A stretch of 64,000 nucleotides of DNA, from NCBI GenBank assembly GCA_033961575.1, contig CM066736.1, positions 85,088,852 through 85,152,851 on the forward strand, read 5' to 3'. Both the position numbers and the translations under genes were made by a program. This stretch comes from Aselliscus stoliczkanus (taxonomy: Eukaryota > Chordata > Mammalia > Chiroptera > Hipposideridae). Under the pieces are notes generated by a model. It had not been told where the DNA came from, did not search any database, and was given only the letters and a program-made list of their open reading frames with translations. Within the stretch, counting starts at the first letter, position 1, and each line of letters begins with the position of its first letter. Positions 35,241 through 47,639 of this stretch are shown here, piece after piece.

Positions 35241-36055
35241 TGGAACTAGTCAGCATGTCTGGGAACTGTTTCCTGCGGTTGCCCTTGAACTCAGGGAAGC
35301 CACCTGGGATTCCATACTGGCCATGGACAACCCACAGGCAGATAATTCAGAGTTTATCCTGTGGCTTTTGACTAAGATATGAACAGTATGATGATGTATT
35401 TAAATCAGCATTGATGCAATTAATATCCCCCTATATGTCTGTAGATCTTACCAGGAAAAGAAAAAAAAAGTATGCCACTATTGGAATATTGCCAATATTG
35501 GAAAATAAATGAAAGACACATGTGTATCATGAGACCAGCTAAGAAGGCAGCTGCCTGGAAGCTGGTGACTTTCCCCAACAGCCCCGTGACTGTTCTCTCT
35601 CTTGGGAATCTCAAAGAAGCAGGGGACTCTGTTGGAAATATGCTATGTGGCCTTCAGCCAGAGCAGACCCTTCTGTGTCCTCTTAAAGGAATAAGTTTCA
35701 TTATGTGCTAATTAACTAATTAGTTCAGCAGCTATTTCCTGGTGCCTGCTTTGTGCAAGGTCTTGGGCTGGGTCCTGGGACACAGAGGTGGTTCAGACAT
35801 GATTTCTGCTCTCAGAGGCCTCACTATCAGGGGTGGCTGAGATGGAAGGCAGAGTTCAGTACTGTGATGGAGGGAAGCATGGAGACCCTGGGTGGTTTGA
35901 TGAGCTAAGGAGACTTCCTGCAGGGCTGATATATGACATGCATGTTGATAAGTGAGTAGAAGTTGGCTGGGTAGGAACAATGTGGGGGTAGGGGAACTGG
36001 GCGTTCCTTCACCTTTATCTAGGGAGTATCTGCTCCAGAGATCAGGCCCCCTGTG
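35241..36055. other. Intergenic sequence; 35730-35960 another unnamed ancient repeat copy
   Basis: The 173-codon - strand frame at 35732-36253 overlaps this repeat and the MIR that follows and is not considered a gene. Confidence 0.45.
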
Positions 36056-36059
36056 AGGT

Positions 36060-36185
36060 AGTAGCTGCACGAAAATGAGAAACACAAGAACCCTGCTGCT
36101 GAGGAACCTGAGACCCAGGGAGCAAAGTGACATGCTCAGAGTCACACAGCAGTCAGGGGCAAAGCAAGGACTTAAACTCTCCAAG
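36060..36185 (-). mobile_element. MIR fragment
   Basis: GAGGAACCTGAGACCCAGGG and GAGTCACACAGCAGTCAGGG are antisense MIR core. Confidence 0.75.
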
Positions 36186-36756
36186 TCCCAACCTTTCCTC
36201 ACCCTTCCTGGGCATGACTCTGGAGGACAGCAGTAGGTAGCTGGTGGGGACACGGCTTGTCACCCTGAGTGTACCCACGTGGGCTGGCTCCAGGCTCCTC
36301 CTCTCTCCCTGACTCCCCAGCATGAATGCATGTTGGATATGCCTTTGATTTCTATTTTAGGTGCCTCTTTTCATCTCTTGGGTTGGAGACTGTGAAAGCG
36401 TCTGCCCCTAAGTAAAGCCAAGGTCTCCAGACCAGGTGGTCCTGAGGGAGAGTTTTGCTGAGACAGCTGGAAAAGCCAAGCCCAAGGAGACATTAGCATA
36501 GCACATGTGGTGAAGCCAGAGTCTGAGCCAGAAAGCACCGCTGTGTCATCTGCAAAGTGCAGGTGGGAGGTTGGAGGAGAAGGCCAGAAGCAGGGGAGGA
36601 AGGTTGATCTGTATGGCTTTTTTATGACCTAGACTCAGCAGTGACATAGCATCACTTTGGCTGTACCCTATTGGTCAAGGCAGTTGCAAGCACCTGCCAG
36701 GTCCAAGGGGAAAAGGACATAAACTCTTAATGGAAGTGGCAAGGTTCTAAAAGAGC
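36186..36756. other. Intergenic sequence, nothing recognised
   Basis: No confident repeat or exon. Confidence 0.4.
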
Positions 36757-37170
36757 ATGTGGGACGGGAGATAACTGTTGCAGCCAAGTTTGGAAAATAT
36801 GATTTGCCATATCACTTTGCACCTTGTATTTTCACTTTCTTTATGGTATCTTTTGATGAACAGATAGTAGTCAAATTTGTTGCATTTTTCATTCCTTTTA
36901 TGTTTGCATTTTCAATATCTTCTTTAAGAAGTCTTTCTCTATCTTAAGTTCATAAAGGAATGTTCCTATATTTTCTCCTAAAGTTAACAAAAATGTTGGT
37001 TCTCACATTTAGGTCCTTGATCCATCTGGAATTGATTTTTGTGTATGGTGTAAGGTACAATTACATTTCATTTTTTCCAGAACTAGAAGCCCTTCCTTCA
37101 CATGCAATGCAGCTCTCATGTATCAAGTTGTTTTTGTTTTGTTTTTTAAATCATGAATGAACATGAATTT
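36757..37170 (-). mobile_element. L1 ORF2 fragment, antisense
   Basis: ACATTTAGGTCCTTGATCCA, TCTGGAATTGATTTTTGTGT and TTCTTTAAGAAGTCTTTCTC are antisense L1 ORF2. Confidence 0.85.
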
Positions 37171-37560
37171 TATTAAATCCTTTTCTTTTTCACCTATGAA
37201 ATGAAAATGTGGCTTTTCTCCTTAAATCTGCTATCGTTGAATATTAGGATAAGATTTGGCTGTGACTGACAGAAACTCCAAAATAATAGTGGCTTAAACA
37301 CAAGAAGAGATTTTCTCAGACACAAACCTGGAGTAGGCAATTCAGGAATAATTTGGCAACTGCACTTCAGGAATCCTCAATGCCCCAGGCTCTCCCGTTT
37401 TGCACTCTGTCACCTCTCAAGGGGCCTTGCCCTCATGATCCAAGATCACACTCCTGCAGCCCAGTCACCTGCTGCAGGGAGTGGAGGACTGTAGAGCCAT
37501 GGGCTGGCCAGCTGGTTATCAAGAAAGGCTCTTGAAGTCCGGTGTCCTAGACTTTGCTTG
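37171..37560. repeat. Unassigned interspersed-repeat-like sequence
   Basis: ACTGACAGAAACTCCAAAAT followed by AGTGGCTTAAACACAAGAAG resembles a known mammalian repeat, family not assigned. Confidence 0.4.
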
Positions 37561-37570
37561 TATTTTATTT

Positions 37571-37574
<4 letters not shown>

Positions 37575-37620
<46 letters not shown>
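37575..37620. repeat. (TA)n microsatellite
   Basis: About 22 TA units, ending in TATTCATTCATTC. Confidence 0.97.
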
Positions 37621-37622
<2 letters not shown>

Positions 37623-37859
37623 TTCATTCTATAAGTTTATCATTTTCCTTTCCTGCACCAATTTTGATTTTTGTACGGAAAAGTTGTATGAATTTGAGGT
37701 TATTCATTCTTGGAAGGTTTGGCATTGCTAACATGAAAATCATTTTCTCTTGGGAGTTATTGTGGGAAGATTAGAAAAATTGCTTTTAGCAATTTCATAT
37801 TGACTGAAAAGTTGCAAGTAGAGTACACATAATGCATTTTTTCCTGAACAAATATTTTA

Positions 37860-38660
37860 TCGTTTCCTACAAACAAGGACATATTTTGTACATAACCACA
37901 ACAGGGCCATCACAATCAGGAAGTGAGCGTGTATGTATACATTTCTATACTCCTTAGACTTCATCATGTCTCTCCAGTTATCTCAATGATGTCCTTTATA
38001 GATGAAGGATCCAGTTCAAAATCTTGTGTTATGTCGTGTCTCTTAGTGTCCTTCAGACTGAAACAGTTCCTCAGTCTTTCCTTGACTGTTATGATCTTGG
38101 TATTTTTTAAGATTATAGGCTAGTTACTCAGTAGAATGCCCTTCAATTTTGGTTTGTCTGATGTGTCCTCATAATTTGATTCAGATTTTGAATCTCAAGC
38201 AGGATATCAAAGAAGTGACACTGTGTTCTCTTGCATCCTGTCAGGTGGCACATAATTTCAATTTGCCCCTAACTGGTGATATTCATTTTGATTATTTTCT
38301 AGTGTTTCCAAGCTTCTCCACAGGAGAATTACTGCAGAAAATTATTCCTTTTCCATTTGTAATGAATAAATATTTTGTGGGGAGGTATTTCAAAACTATA
38401 TAAATATTCCATTCCTCATCAAATTCTCCCTCTTTGCTTTTTCCTTCCCTCCCTCCCTGCCGGTTTGGACTCATGACTTCTTATTTCATTCAATGAATTA
38501 TAATCTGTTACTATCATTGCTTATTTCAATGCACAGAGTTTTCCAGATTTGGCCAGTGGCTTCTATGTCTTTTTGATATATCTCTATCATTCTTTGAGCA
38601 CTTCCTTACTTTCCAGTATTTTCTGTGTCCCAGGCCTGGAATAAGCCATTTCTCCAAGGG
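37860..38660 (-). mobile_element. Old L1M-type 3' end, antisense
   Basis: ATGAAGGATCCAGTTCAAAA, CAGTTCCTCAGTCTTTCCTT, TGTGGGGAGGTATTTCAAAA and AGTGGCTTCTATGTCTTTTT are antisense old-L1 wording. Confidence 0.85.
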
Positions 38661-40921
38661 GCCCTGGTTCCTTATAGAAGTCAAGATCTAAGCGTTAGGG
38701 GTGCTCATGGCTACTGGGGTGTTACTGCTCCCAGGTCCTCTCACTGGTGAGAGCTGAAGAGCATATTTATCTGGAAAACCCATGAGTTCACGCCATGGAC
38801 TGGTGTTCAATACAACAACAGAGGACTAATTCTATTTTTATTTTTCCACATTTGTGACTCCCTCCTCTAATCGTGAGAAACCTGGCTCCCATATCCTTAA
38901 TATACTAATATATATACACACACACATCTCCACTTGTTTGATCATAGCTAACCAATCTGCCATCACAGCCATCTCCCCCTCCTTTATGTGGACACCCTCC
39001 TAGTCATGCTGGGCCAGCTCCCCTGTGGACCCAGGGCCCCGCAAAAGAGAAGTAAATAAAAGTCAGTGTTTATTAACCCTCTCAATGCTTAGTCTTTCTT
39101 GAGTAACCCTGAGCAAGAAATTCAAGCCTTATTCATTCAACAAAAACCTCTTAAATTTTGAATTGTCACAGAACAGGAAACCATTTGCTTTCATAACTGG
39201 GAAGATAATTTTTAAAAAAATAATGTCAAATAAGGAAAACACACATATGAAAATCCACATCGAAATTTGTACCCTCACAGTACGTTGCTGGGTTCCTGAT
39301 TTGAGACCCTTTTTCTAAAATGCATATTATGCTTCCAGGCCTTTGTAAGCAGCATCCACCGAGGGTGGCTACCCATTCCTGATGACTATGCATCATTACT
39401 AAGCACACTCACTGTCATAATTCTAATGCCCCAGCTCTACATGGTCCCTGACTGAGAATTGTGGGGACTTCTGGTATCTTTCATGATTATGTCATCTCCT
39501 TCTTCGCTATCAGCTACCATTTCTTAGGCCTGCCAGTGTGCCCACCTCCAGGGTGCTTCCTCCTGATTTTACTGGTTTAAATCTGAAGAGGTCTAAGGAA
39601 CCAAATCATTGGCGCTGATAAGAGCATGTGGAAATAGAAATCTGTGTTCGTGTTGGTTCACCCCACCCCACACCCCAGTTTCTCTGCTTGTGGCTGGGAT
39701 CGGGATGAGGCAGGAGGTCTTCTGATCTGCTGCCACTGCCAGAGCCCCTGTTTAGGGAGAGGCCAGGTGTTCCCTGCTCTGGGTGTGGGTCTCCCTGCCA
39801 CAGCTGCCCTGCCTATGGGGGAGACTCTGGCCCTCTCCAGCGTTTCTTTCTGCTCCTCTCCTTTGGGGTTTTCTTTTGGGCTCTCAGCTTTTCTCCAGGT
39901 TTCTTTCTCCTTTCACTATCTTTGTCGCCTGTATTGTAAGCCTAATTCTGCCACTGATGTGCTCTGATGTGCTGGGCCTCAGTGTTCTTATCTGGAAAAT
40001 GGGAGGAGGTTGGCTGTGGTAGGTTCTAAGGCCCCTGCTGGCTCTGCTGTCTCCTAGCTCCTGTCTCCAGCACATAGCCTTTTATTTGGCCCTCTCTTTG
40101 CGCTCCCTGTCTTATCATATACTCCCTTTTCTGCCCCTGATTCTATTGCAGTCTCTCTCCTTCCTTTTCCTGTGACTGTATCTCCCTCTTTGAACATCCA
40201 TTTCCTATCTTAACTTTTCTTTCTTGAATCTATGTCTCCCTTTCTCTGTCTGAACTGCTTTCAGCTCTACAGTCTCTGTCTCTCTACTCTTCTCTCAGGC
40301 TTTCCATCTCTTCCCCATCTACTATTCAATTTCTCCTTCTTATGCCATTACTAATTGATCACTGCCTTTACCCGCAATGCCCTGCCTGACATTTCTTTCT
40401 TAGCCTAATCATAAGCCAATGTTTCTGGGTACCCCCACCCCTTTCCTATACCTGCCCAGGGTCCACTTTGCCATTTGTGCCCTGGCCTGAGGCTGGGAGC
40501 CGGTGCCACGTGGCCCCTTCCAGAGCCAGACTCCTCCCTGTAATGGCAACAGCAGCTGTGAGGCTGGCTCCAGGAGGCATGTTGGGCCCAGCTGGCTGCC
40601 TCTGTCTCAAAGAAGGCTCAGAAAATCAGATGCAGCACTCACTGAGATGGGGCGTCCTGGGGCAGGGGCACTGCAGTCATCTCTCATCAGAAACTGCTGC
40701 TGGCACCCAGGTTTGCCTCAAGAGTGCTTCCTCCCTCTGAGTCTACTCTGGCCTTAATTGCCAGCTTCCCGCCCTTGGAATGCTCTCCACGTAGACATGG
40801 ATCAAGACTTAGTAGGGAGAGAAAATTCTGATCCATCTATGGGCTAGAATCTGGCTTTGTTCCCATCAAACTCACAGGCTCTACACCCTGCCATCTGACC
40901 CCATACTTCCAGAATTCAGAT
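38661..40921. other. Intergenic sequence, probably old L1 at its left end, CT-rich right half
   Basis: 38661-39000 may continue the old L1. 38900-38930 is a TA/CA tract. 40080-40350 is strongly pyrimidine-rich. The 39783-40022 region carries MIR-like phrases (CCTCAGTGTTCTTATCTGGA). No exon supported. Confidence 0.45.
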
Positions 40922-40933
40922 CTAAAAGACTTT

Positions 40934-40934
40934 C

Positions 40935-40971
<37 letters not shown>

Positions 40972-41066
40972 AGTGTCACTGGCCCTCATATGTGGGATCC
41001 AAACCAGAGCCACTGGCATTCCAAGCCAGTTCTTAACCACCGCGCCACACGGACTTGGCCGGCCTG
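40934..41066 (-). mobile_element. Short head-only SINE, inner/left member of a SINE pair
   Basis: T-run, then GAGGGCAGTGTCACTGGCCC through CTTGGCCGGCC. It lacks its own right-hand duplication: the matching CTAAAAGACTTT copies are at 40922-40933 and 41230-41241, outside both SINEs. Confidence 0.88.
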
Positions 41067-41076
41067 GTTCCTGTTT

Positions 41077-41229
41077 TTTTTTTTTTTTTTTTTTTTTAGC
41101 TGAGCCATCCTGCTACCTGTTGGCAGCTCAGCGGCTGCTCAACTCGGGCTGAGCATTGAACTGCTGTTGCTCAGAGCTCAGCTCGCAATCTTGAGCGAGC
41201 TCTTAGCCAACTGAGCCACTCGGCCGGCC
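41077..41229 (-). mobile_element. Second SINE of the pair (long-head type, truncated body)
   Basis: T-run, AGCTGAGCCATCCTGCTACC, then head CAACTGAGCCACTCGGCCGG. Same structure as 6172-6352. Confidence 0.88.
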
Positions 41230-41249
41230 CTAAAAGACTTTTATACTAG

Positions 41250-41400
41250 GCACCTCCCTACCAGTGCCAGGCACACCTGTCACTCCACTCAATCCCCACA
41301 GCAACCCTGGAGGCCGGTGCAATTGTCCTCCATTTCACAGTGAGGAGACTTAGGCTCCTAAAGTCACAGGCAGTTAGAAGTGAAATTTACTGCCTGCATA
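41250..41400 (-). mobile_element. MIR fragment
   Basis: TACCAGTGCCAGGCACACCT, TCAATCCCCACAGCAACCCT, TTTCACAGTGAGGAGACTTA are antisense MIR. Confidence 0.75.
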
Positions 41401-41677
41401 AGTCTGACCTGTCCATATTGTCCTCTACCTACCGTGACAGCGATGGAAATTTGACAGTGGGAGGAGAAGCTAGGAGATCCTGTGGAAGCTGACCGTTGAT
41501 AGCTGCTTCCAGTCCTGGAAAAGGAACTGCAGAACTAAAATCAGTCAGGTCTGATAGCCCAGTAGAGGCCATGTTATAGTCAGGTTTCTAACCAAAGTTT
41601 TGGATCTGCACTTTAGGGGTGACGGAGGGTGGCAGTCAGGGTTGGGGGACAGGCCACATCACTGGTAGCACACTCTT

Positions 41678-41793
41678 TTTTTTTTTTTTTTTTTTTTTTT
41701 GAGAGCAGTGTCACTGACCCTCATATGTGGGACCCGAACCGGGGCCGCCGGCTTCCCAAACCAGCGCTTAACCACCACGCCACTCAGCCGGCC
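41678..41793 (-). mobile_element. Short head-only SINE
   Basis: T-run, GAGAGCAGTGTCACTGACCC, head to CAGCCGGCC. CTGGTAGCACACTCTT duplicated exactly, 16 bp (41662-41677, 41794-41809). Confidence 0.95.
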
Positions 41794-41809
41794 CTGGTAG
41801 CACACTCTT

Positions 41810-43585
41810 AAAGGAAGCAAAAAGTCTCCAAAGGGAGGCCTCAGATGTCAGCGTGAAGAGTGGCAGTGCCTGTTTGGTGGCCCGGCTGGTGGTCTGCTAG
41901 TACAGGGAGGACCTGCCTCCTTCCCCATCTCACTGCTCAGGCCCCTCCACATGGAGTCAGAGTGGGCTCCTCAGGCCTCCACAACAGTGTGCATTCCAAC
42001 CCTGTCCTACTCCCAGCCCGTGGTTCGCTCTACAGACAGTGCCAGGCCTGCCCTGTCTAGGGTACCGGGGTCATGGAGAATAATTTGACAGTGCTTCAGG
42101 TTGCAAACTCTCAGCCCATGCGCTCTGGGGCATGGCGGGGCCCACCTGACAAGTGTGGCTCACTTTCTCATCACACTGCTGCTCATGGTTTTCTGGGTTC
42201 TCCCATTAACTCTGCTATTTGCTGCTGGGTCTTTGTCAGTTGGCGGGTCTCTGCCAGCCTGCCTGCCCTCTGTTGCCTCTGTCCTGCTCAATCATTTTGC
42301 TGGAAATTGGGGTGAAGCAGCAGGCAAGCTCAACGACCTGCAGGTGCCTGAGGAGAGGGGGAGCCGATGTTCAGCAGACCTAGGATCCATTGCAAACTGA
42401 GTTGTTCCCACCTCCTTTTGTGCCTCCACCCTCACCTGGTTGCAGTCCTCTGCCTCCCCCACCAGATTATATGAGAGGCCCTGGCTTAGTCACCTGCCTA
42501 CCCCTGGTACCAAGGACAGAGCTAGAGAGAAGTATCAGAAAACATTGAACTCACAGATGAATGAAGGGGTGAATCTCAGCAAGCTGGCCTCATGCATGGG
42601 AGGTTCCCAGAGGAATTTTATCAAGACCGCATGCAAAGGTCCTGTCCGAGCTGGGATGGGGAGTTGGGCCACGTGCTGCTGGTGGAACAGGCAGACTCTT
42701 CATGTGGCACACCACTCTGGTGAACAGCACTGGGGGCTGCTGAAACCCAAAGGTGGTCTTGGGTGCCAGCAGAAGTAGGTTTAGACCAGAGCAGGTAAGA
42801 TCTCGCTCAACTTTTCATTGGTCTAGAGAGCTTCAGCAGATTCTGGATGCCACCTAATGAGAAAGACAAACTGAGAGTATCCCCCTCCCCCTTTGGGTCC
42901 CTTCACAGGCTCAAGGCCCATCCTGTACAAGCCAATTTCTGAAATATGATATTCCTCCTCAGGATCAGGGCCACGGCCAAGGCCAGGGGATCAACTTAGG
43001 CTCTGAATCCCAATCGCTGCGTTCTGGGCTGGACATGCCCTCAGCCCAGCAAGGCCGCTTGCTCCAGAAAACGTTGGCTTTCTGTTTATTTTCTGAAGTG
43101 TGTAGAACTGGGCTTAGCTTTCTGCAGGGTGCCACCTGCTGACACGCTCGTTCTGAGGCAATTCAAGCTAGGCCGGGTCCCTGCAGTAAATCCCTGGCAG
43201 CAATCAGCAGTGACAGCAACACATGAAATCAATGCCGCAGGAAAAGCTCAGCCTCTCTAAACAGTCTGTGGAGATGGCAAATTCACACTCAACCACTGGA
43301 GGAGGTGAAAGTCAAGTTCCACACATTAAAATGTTAATTCCCCCTCATTACAGTAATGCACCTGCGAGCTGTTAAGTGGGTATTTGGTATCCATCCCTGG
43401 TGGCAAGATGGGCTCACTTAACTCTGTCGCCAAGAACGTTCCCAGCCTCTGAGCAGCTTCCCGCCCCTCCCCCACTCCAAACTTCCACACTTGCCTAGAA
43501 CCATTTCCATTCCCCAGAACCACTTTTACCCTAACAGAACTTTCTTTATTCTCACAGAAATCTCAATGGAGACCATCATTCTTCC
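41810..43585. other. Intergenic sequence, nothing recognised
   Basis: Short open frames at 42073-42400 and 42440-42778 lack splice support or domain wording. Confidence 0.4.
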
Positions 43586-43589
43586 CACC

Positions 43590-43775
43590 TCATACCTGCT
43601 GGGTGGCCTTGGGTAAGTCACACAAACTTCTTTGAGCCGCAAATGCCTCACCTGTAAGAGTCGAGGGCCTCCGGCGTACTGAGCACTCTTCAGAGTGTAT
43701 ATTGTTTAGTACTCCTGACAAGCCTAGAAGGTACACTTATTTCTCCATTTTACAAAAACGGGACCAGGCTCTGGG
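43590..43775 (+). mobile_element. MIR-like fragment
   Basis: TGGCCTTGGGTAAGTCACAC, GCCGCAAATGCCTCACCTGT and ACTCCTGACAAGCCTAGAAGG suggest a diverged MIR. Confidence 0.6.
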
Positions 43776-44128
43776 ACACTCTCCCCCAGGCGTCTGTTAC
43801 TGGAAGCAGGTGCCAGGGGTCTGTCTCTTAACCTGTGCTCTTTACACCATGCCCCTGCTCTTTACACTCACCCCTGTTCTCCAAGGACTCTCACCTGTAT
43901 ATCTCAATTTTTTCCACCTGCCAGAGCTGTCAACAAACTACAGGCTAGGCCCGATGCTGGCTACAGGTGTGCCCTCCTGCAGATTTTTTTACTGCCAAGA
44001 AACTCTAGTCTAGGCCAATTATTGGAGGGTTGGTGCCCTCTGCTGGATAATGCCTAAAACACCAGCCTGGCCCCACGCTAGAACATTTCTTTTCTGAAGG
44101 ACATTTATTTCTTCATCTGTTCACGTTT

Positions 44129-44178
44129 CCATCCATCCATCCATCCATCCATCCATCCATCCATCCATCCATCCATCC
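44129..44178. repeat. (CCAT)n microsatellite
   Basis: About twelve perfect CCAT units. Confidence 0.98.
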
Positions 44179-44329
44179 CAGTTGCACTGATGTTCTGTAG
44201 GCAACAACCTCATTCACTGGAGCTCTCTTTGCAGCCCCACCCACCCCCAGCTTCTTTTCTGTACCAGGCTTGTGCAAGCCTCAGTGGCACAGAAATGGAA
44301 ACAAGGAAACCCCACACCAGTGTGCCCCT

Positions 44330-44460
44330 CTTCTGTTTGCAAAGCACCTTCACATCCATCATATCCTTTGTCCCCGCTACAGCCCTAAGGAGACTTAGGA
44401 TCTCCACGCAGCTTGTGAGGAATCTGAGGCCCAGAGAGGCCAGGCTGCAGAAATAGTCTT
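44330..44460 (-). mobile_element. MIR fragment
   Basis: AATCTGAGGCCCAGAGAGGC and upstream GCAAAGCACCTTCACATCCA. Confidence 0.65.
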
Positions 44461-44464
44461 TGGG

Positions 44465-44740
44465 ACAGAGACTGGTTTCAAATCAGGGCTCAGTCATTTA
44501 CTGATTCTGGCACCTCAGGCAAGTTTCTTGAGCTGTATGAACCTTAATTCTTCATCTTTAAAGTTAACTCACCCAACTTAAATTTATTGTGTATATACTA
44601 TGTGCCAGGCTTGGCTTTGGGGGTTCAGCAATGAATAGGACTGGAAAGACCCCTGAACCTTATACACTGTAGAGATTATAATCAGGCTTAAATGAGATGA
44701 GATTGTATCACAGTGCCGTATAAGAGCGATTTACATCAAG
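44465..44740. mobile_element. MIR fragments, sense then antisense
   Basis: 44470-44570 reads sense (TTGAGCTGTATGAACCTTAA); 44575-44625 reads antisense (TATACTATGTGCCAGGCTTG). Confidence 0.6.
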
Positions 44741-44849
44741 TTTCATTATCTATATGAGAAACAGAGAAGGATTTGGGGATGTTTTTCTGGGGAAAACATG
44801 AGGGAATATTTGACATTGTGGCTTTTTATTTTTTTAAAGCAGCACATGT

Positions 44850-45140
44850 TGGGGTTGAAGGGATGGACTCTGGAGATAGACTGCCTGGTTCTAAATCCCA
44901 GACTCTGCCCCTTAAGAGCTGTGTGATTATCAGCAAGTAACAACCTCTCTGTGCTTCAGTGTTCCATCAGCAAAATGGGAGCATAATTCAACATATACTT
45001 ACTATATATTTAATAAGTCCTGGGCAGGGTCTTGGGTACCTAGATATGAACAATACAGGGAAAAGTGGTCCTATCTCATAGGATTGTGACAATTAAATGA
45101 ATCACTACATGCCAAGCACCTAGAACAGTCCTAAACAGAA
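44850..45140 (+). mobile_element. MIR fragment
   Basis: ATGGACTCTGGAGATAGACT, GAGCTGTGTGATTATCAGCA, CTTCAGTGTTCCATCAGCAA and GCCAAGCACCTAGAACAGTC in sense order. Confidence 0.85.
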
Positions 45141-45835
45141 TGTGTTTGCTATTTTGATTATCCTAACTGTTGAAAGGCTCTCTGGATGTTTTTTACTGGT
45201 ACTTCATGTTGGTGACTCTTCTTGACTATCTGGGGCTGATGGGGAGGACAGGGGGCAGGCTTGCTCTGTTGACAGGGAGTGTAGAACAGGGACCAGAGTA
45301 TTGAGATCAGAGGTTTCTCAACTCAACAGGACAGAAGCCTTAACATCTGAATGGCCCAGGGAGCAGTGAACAGCCAGTGACCATGGAAATATGCAAACAT
45401 GGTAGGAGACATCACAGGGAGTTTCTGCCTTGTCTGAGAGGTGACACAGGGATCACTTAAAGCTCTTTCCTCAGCTTCCTCTTTTCTGGAGACAGATGGA
45501 GTGAAATCTAATACCCCTGGAGAAAGTCCCCCAAATGGGGAGGAACCAGCCAAGGCAGTGCTGCCTCCTGGTGACAGCCACCAGAGCACCTGGCTGTCAC
45601 CTCCTGGTCTCAACCCTGATGCCAGGCAACTGCTCTCTGCTTGTGTCCAAGACCTAGGAGACCAATGGAGAGCTGACCAGCCTGCCTCGTCCTAGACATG
45701 GCCCTCCCACAACTTGCCTCAGGCCAGCTGCCCCAGCAACGCTGTGGCATAGAGACAAACCTTCCCTGCCAAGCCTTGTGCAAATGGTAGATTCATGAGC
45801 AAAGTAAATGGTTGTTGTGGTGGTAAGCCTTTACC
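45141..45835. other. Intergenic sequence, nothing recognised
   Basis: The 84-codon frame at 45441-45695 has no recognisable domain, start context or splice sites. Confidence 0.4.
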
Positions 45836-45839
45836 TTTG

Positions 45840-46070
45840 AGGTGGTTTCCCAGCATTAGATATCTAGAGCACGACACCTCCTTGAAGCCTTCCTTGCCTC
45901 TACCCAGCCAGTTCATCCCCTCTTCCAGCTCTGTGCACACCTTGTCCTTTCTTCTGTTAGAGCTGTTACTCTATAAAGGCAAACACCAGACTGTGGCCCC
46001 TTCAGACAGAGAAACCATGTCTGATTGCAGCGCTGGGCACCCAGAACACATTGGTGAAAGGCTAAGTTTG
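45840..46070 (+). mobile_element. L2 3' end fragment
   Basis: CTTGAAGCCTTCCTTGCCTC, CTCTATAAAGGCAAACACCA and GCACCCAGAACACATTGGTG fit a diverged L2 terminus. Confidence 0.7.
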
Positions 46071-46339
46071 GTCAGATGAGTCCTGGTGACAGCAGGGCCT
46101 GAAAAGCCATGGATATCGGATGGACTGCAGGGTGGAGTGTGTGTGGCCCCAGATTAGGGGGCCCGGGGGGATGTCAGCCCTGGGTGGAGCACTGTGAGTG
46201 GAGCCTCCTGAGGTCTCTAGGTGCCCAATGTGACAGGTGTCAAGCCAGGAAGATGGACAGACTTCAGAAATAGGGTGTCTTCCTGGTGAAAGGAGATTCG
46301 GGCTCAGGTTTGATCCCAGGCCTGCCTGTCAGCTGCATG

Positions 46340-47205
46340 TGTTGATCCTGACAGTTTCCTTTTAGGCACGCCACTAACATCCGGATGTAGCTGGCACTCT
46401 CTGGTCTGCACATTTGCTTGTGTGGCTCCTATCTCCTTGTGGAACCCCTTACGACCTGCTCCTGGGAAAACCTCCACTTCGTCAAGACCCAGATGGACTA
46501 AACCTGCCTGACCCCCGACTCTCTCAGGGTAAGGTGGTTGTGCTGATGTCTTCCATTGGCCCTCCTAGGTCCTCTCTCCACCCTTCTCCTCCCATTCTGG
46601 GCCCAAGGAGGCTGATCTGTGTGAACAATGTCACTGGCGTCTCTTGCCTCACTGCATGAGGTTGCACTGCCAGAATGTCCTTGGGACACTGTGTAGGAAA
46701 GAACCCGGGGGCTCAGGAGAGTGGACATGTTGGAGTGGATCTATTACATGCAATCTGCTCACACCCTTAGGAGGAGCCGAGGACACGCCCTTCACCAAAG
46801 CACCTGGAATGCATTCATGGGCGTGAGGAGTGGGGATGTCACCATCCTTGAAGAGCTCTACAATGGTTGTCCTCTATAAGCCAGAAGTGGCCATGGGGGT
46901 GTTGTAATGGAAGTTTCTGATCTCAGTGTGGATCATGGGAGCCCAGATAGGTGGCAGCACTTAACCATCAGAAACAAGATGAACCCGATTACCATCATAA
47001 GCCACAGACAGGGACTGGTTATCTAGTTATTAGAGTGTTTTAGGGATCTGTGGGGACAGCTAATTAATCACAGGGTCTCCAGGGGGGAAATACATGGAAG
47101 CCTTCCAAGGTGCAGCTAGACATATATAGAAAGAAACATTCTAGGTCTGCTGGGTAGAAACTTATCTTGAGTCACCACCATGTGGATGCATTGCCTCTTA
47201 CCCAG
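46340..47205 (+). mobile_element. Possible internal sequence of a MaLR-type element
   Basis: Precedes a MaLR LTR in the same sense and carries wording I associate with such internal regions (AGGTGGCAGCACTTAACCAT, ATCACAGGGTCTCCAGGG). No open frame of note. Inference from position and memory. Confidence 0.4.
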
Positions 47206-47620
47206 GTCTCAGATTGAGCAGCTCACAATTTTAGAGCTCTTGAATGAGCAGGATTCTGGGTCTCTTTGAAGAACACATATGTCAAAAATCTTCCTCCAAG
47301 GAGTCCTGTGGTCAAAAATACCCAGACTATTCAGGAGGTGACTAGATAACTGACCCTGTTCCTGGCTTTGAAGAAGCAAGCTGCCATGAATCTTACTGCC
47401 GACAAACCAAGGGAGTTTGAAAGTGGACTTTTCCCTACTTGAGCCTCCAGATGAGGACTCAGCCCTGACTGACAACTTGACTGCAGACTGTGAGGCCCTG
47501 AGCACAGATCCCAGGTAAGCTCTGCCCAGACTCCTGACCTACAGGAACTATAATACAGGTGTGTTGTTTTAAGTTGCTAAGTTTGTGGAAATTTGTTGTA
47601 CAACATGGAAAACTAATACA
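47206..47620 (+). mobile_element. MaLR-type LTR (MLT1-like)
   Basis: AACTTGACTGCAGACTGTGA, GCTCTGCCCAGACTCCTGAC and TTGTTTTAAGTTGCTAAGTT, ending ...AACTAATACA, are MLT1-type. The left boundary is approximate. Confidence 0.82.
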
Positions 47621-47639
47621 ATGCATGATATTTTAAAAT

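Noticed and set aside
35732..36253. 173-codon - strand open frame
   Set aside because: Overlaps an old repeat copy and an antisense MIR; serine/leucine-rich without a recognisable fold.
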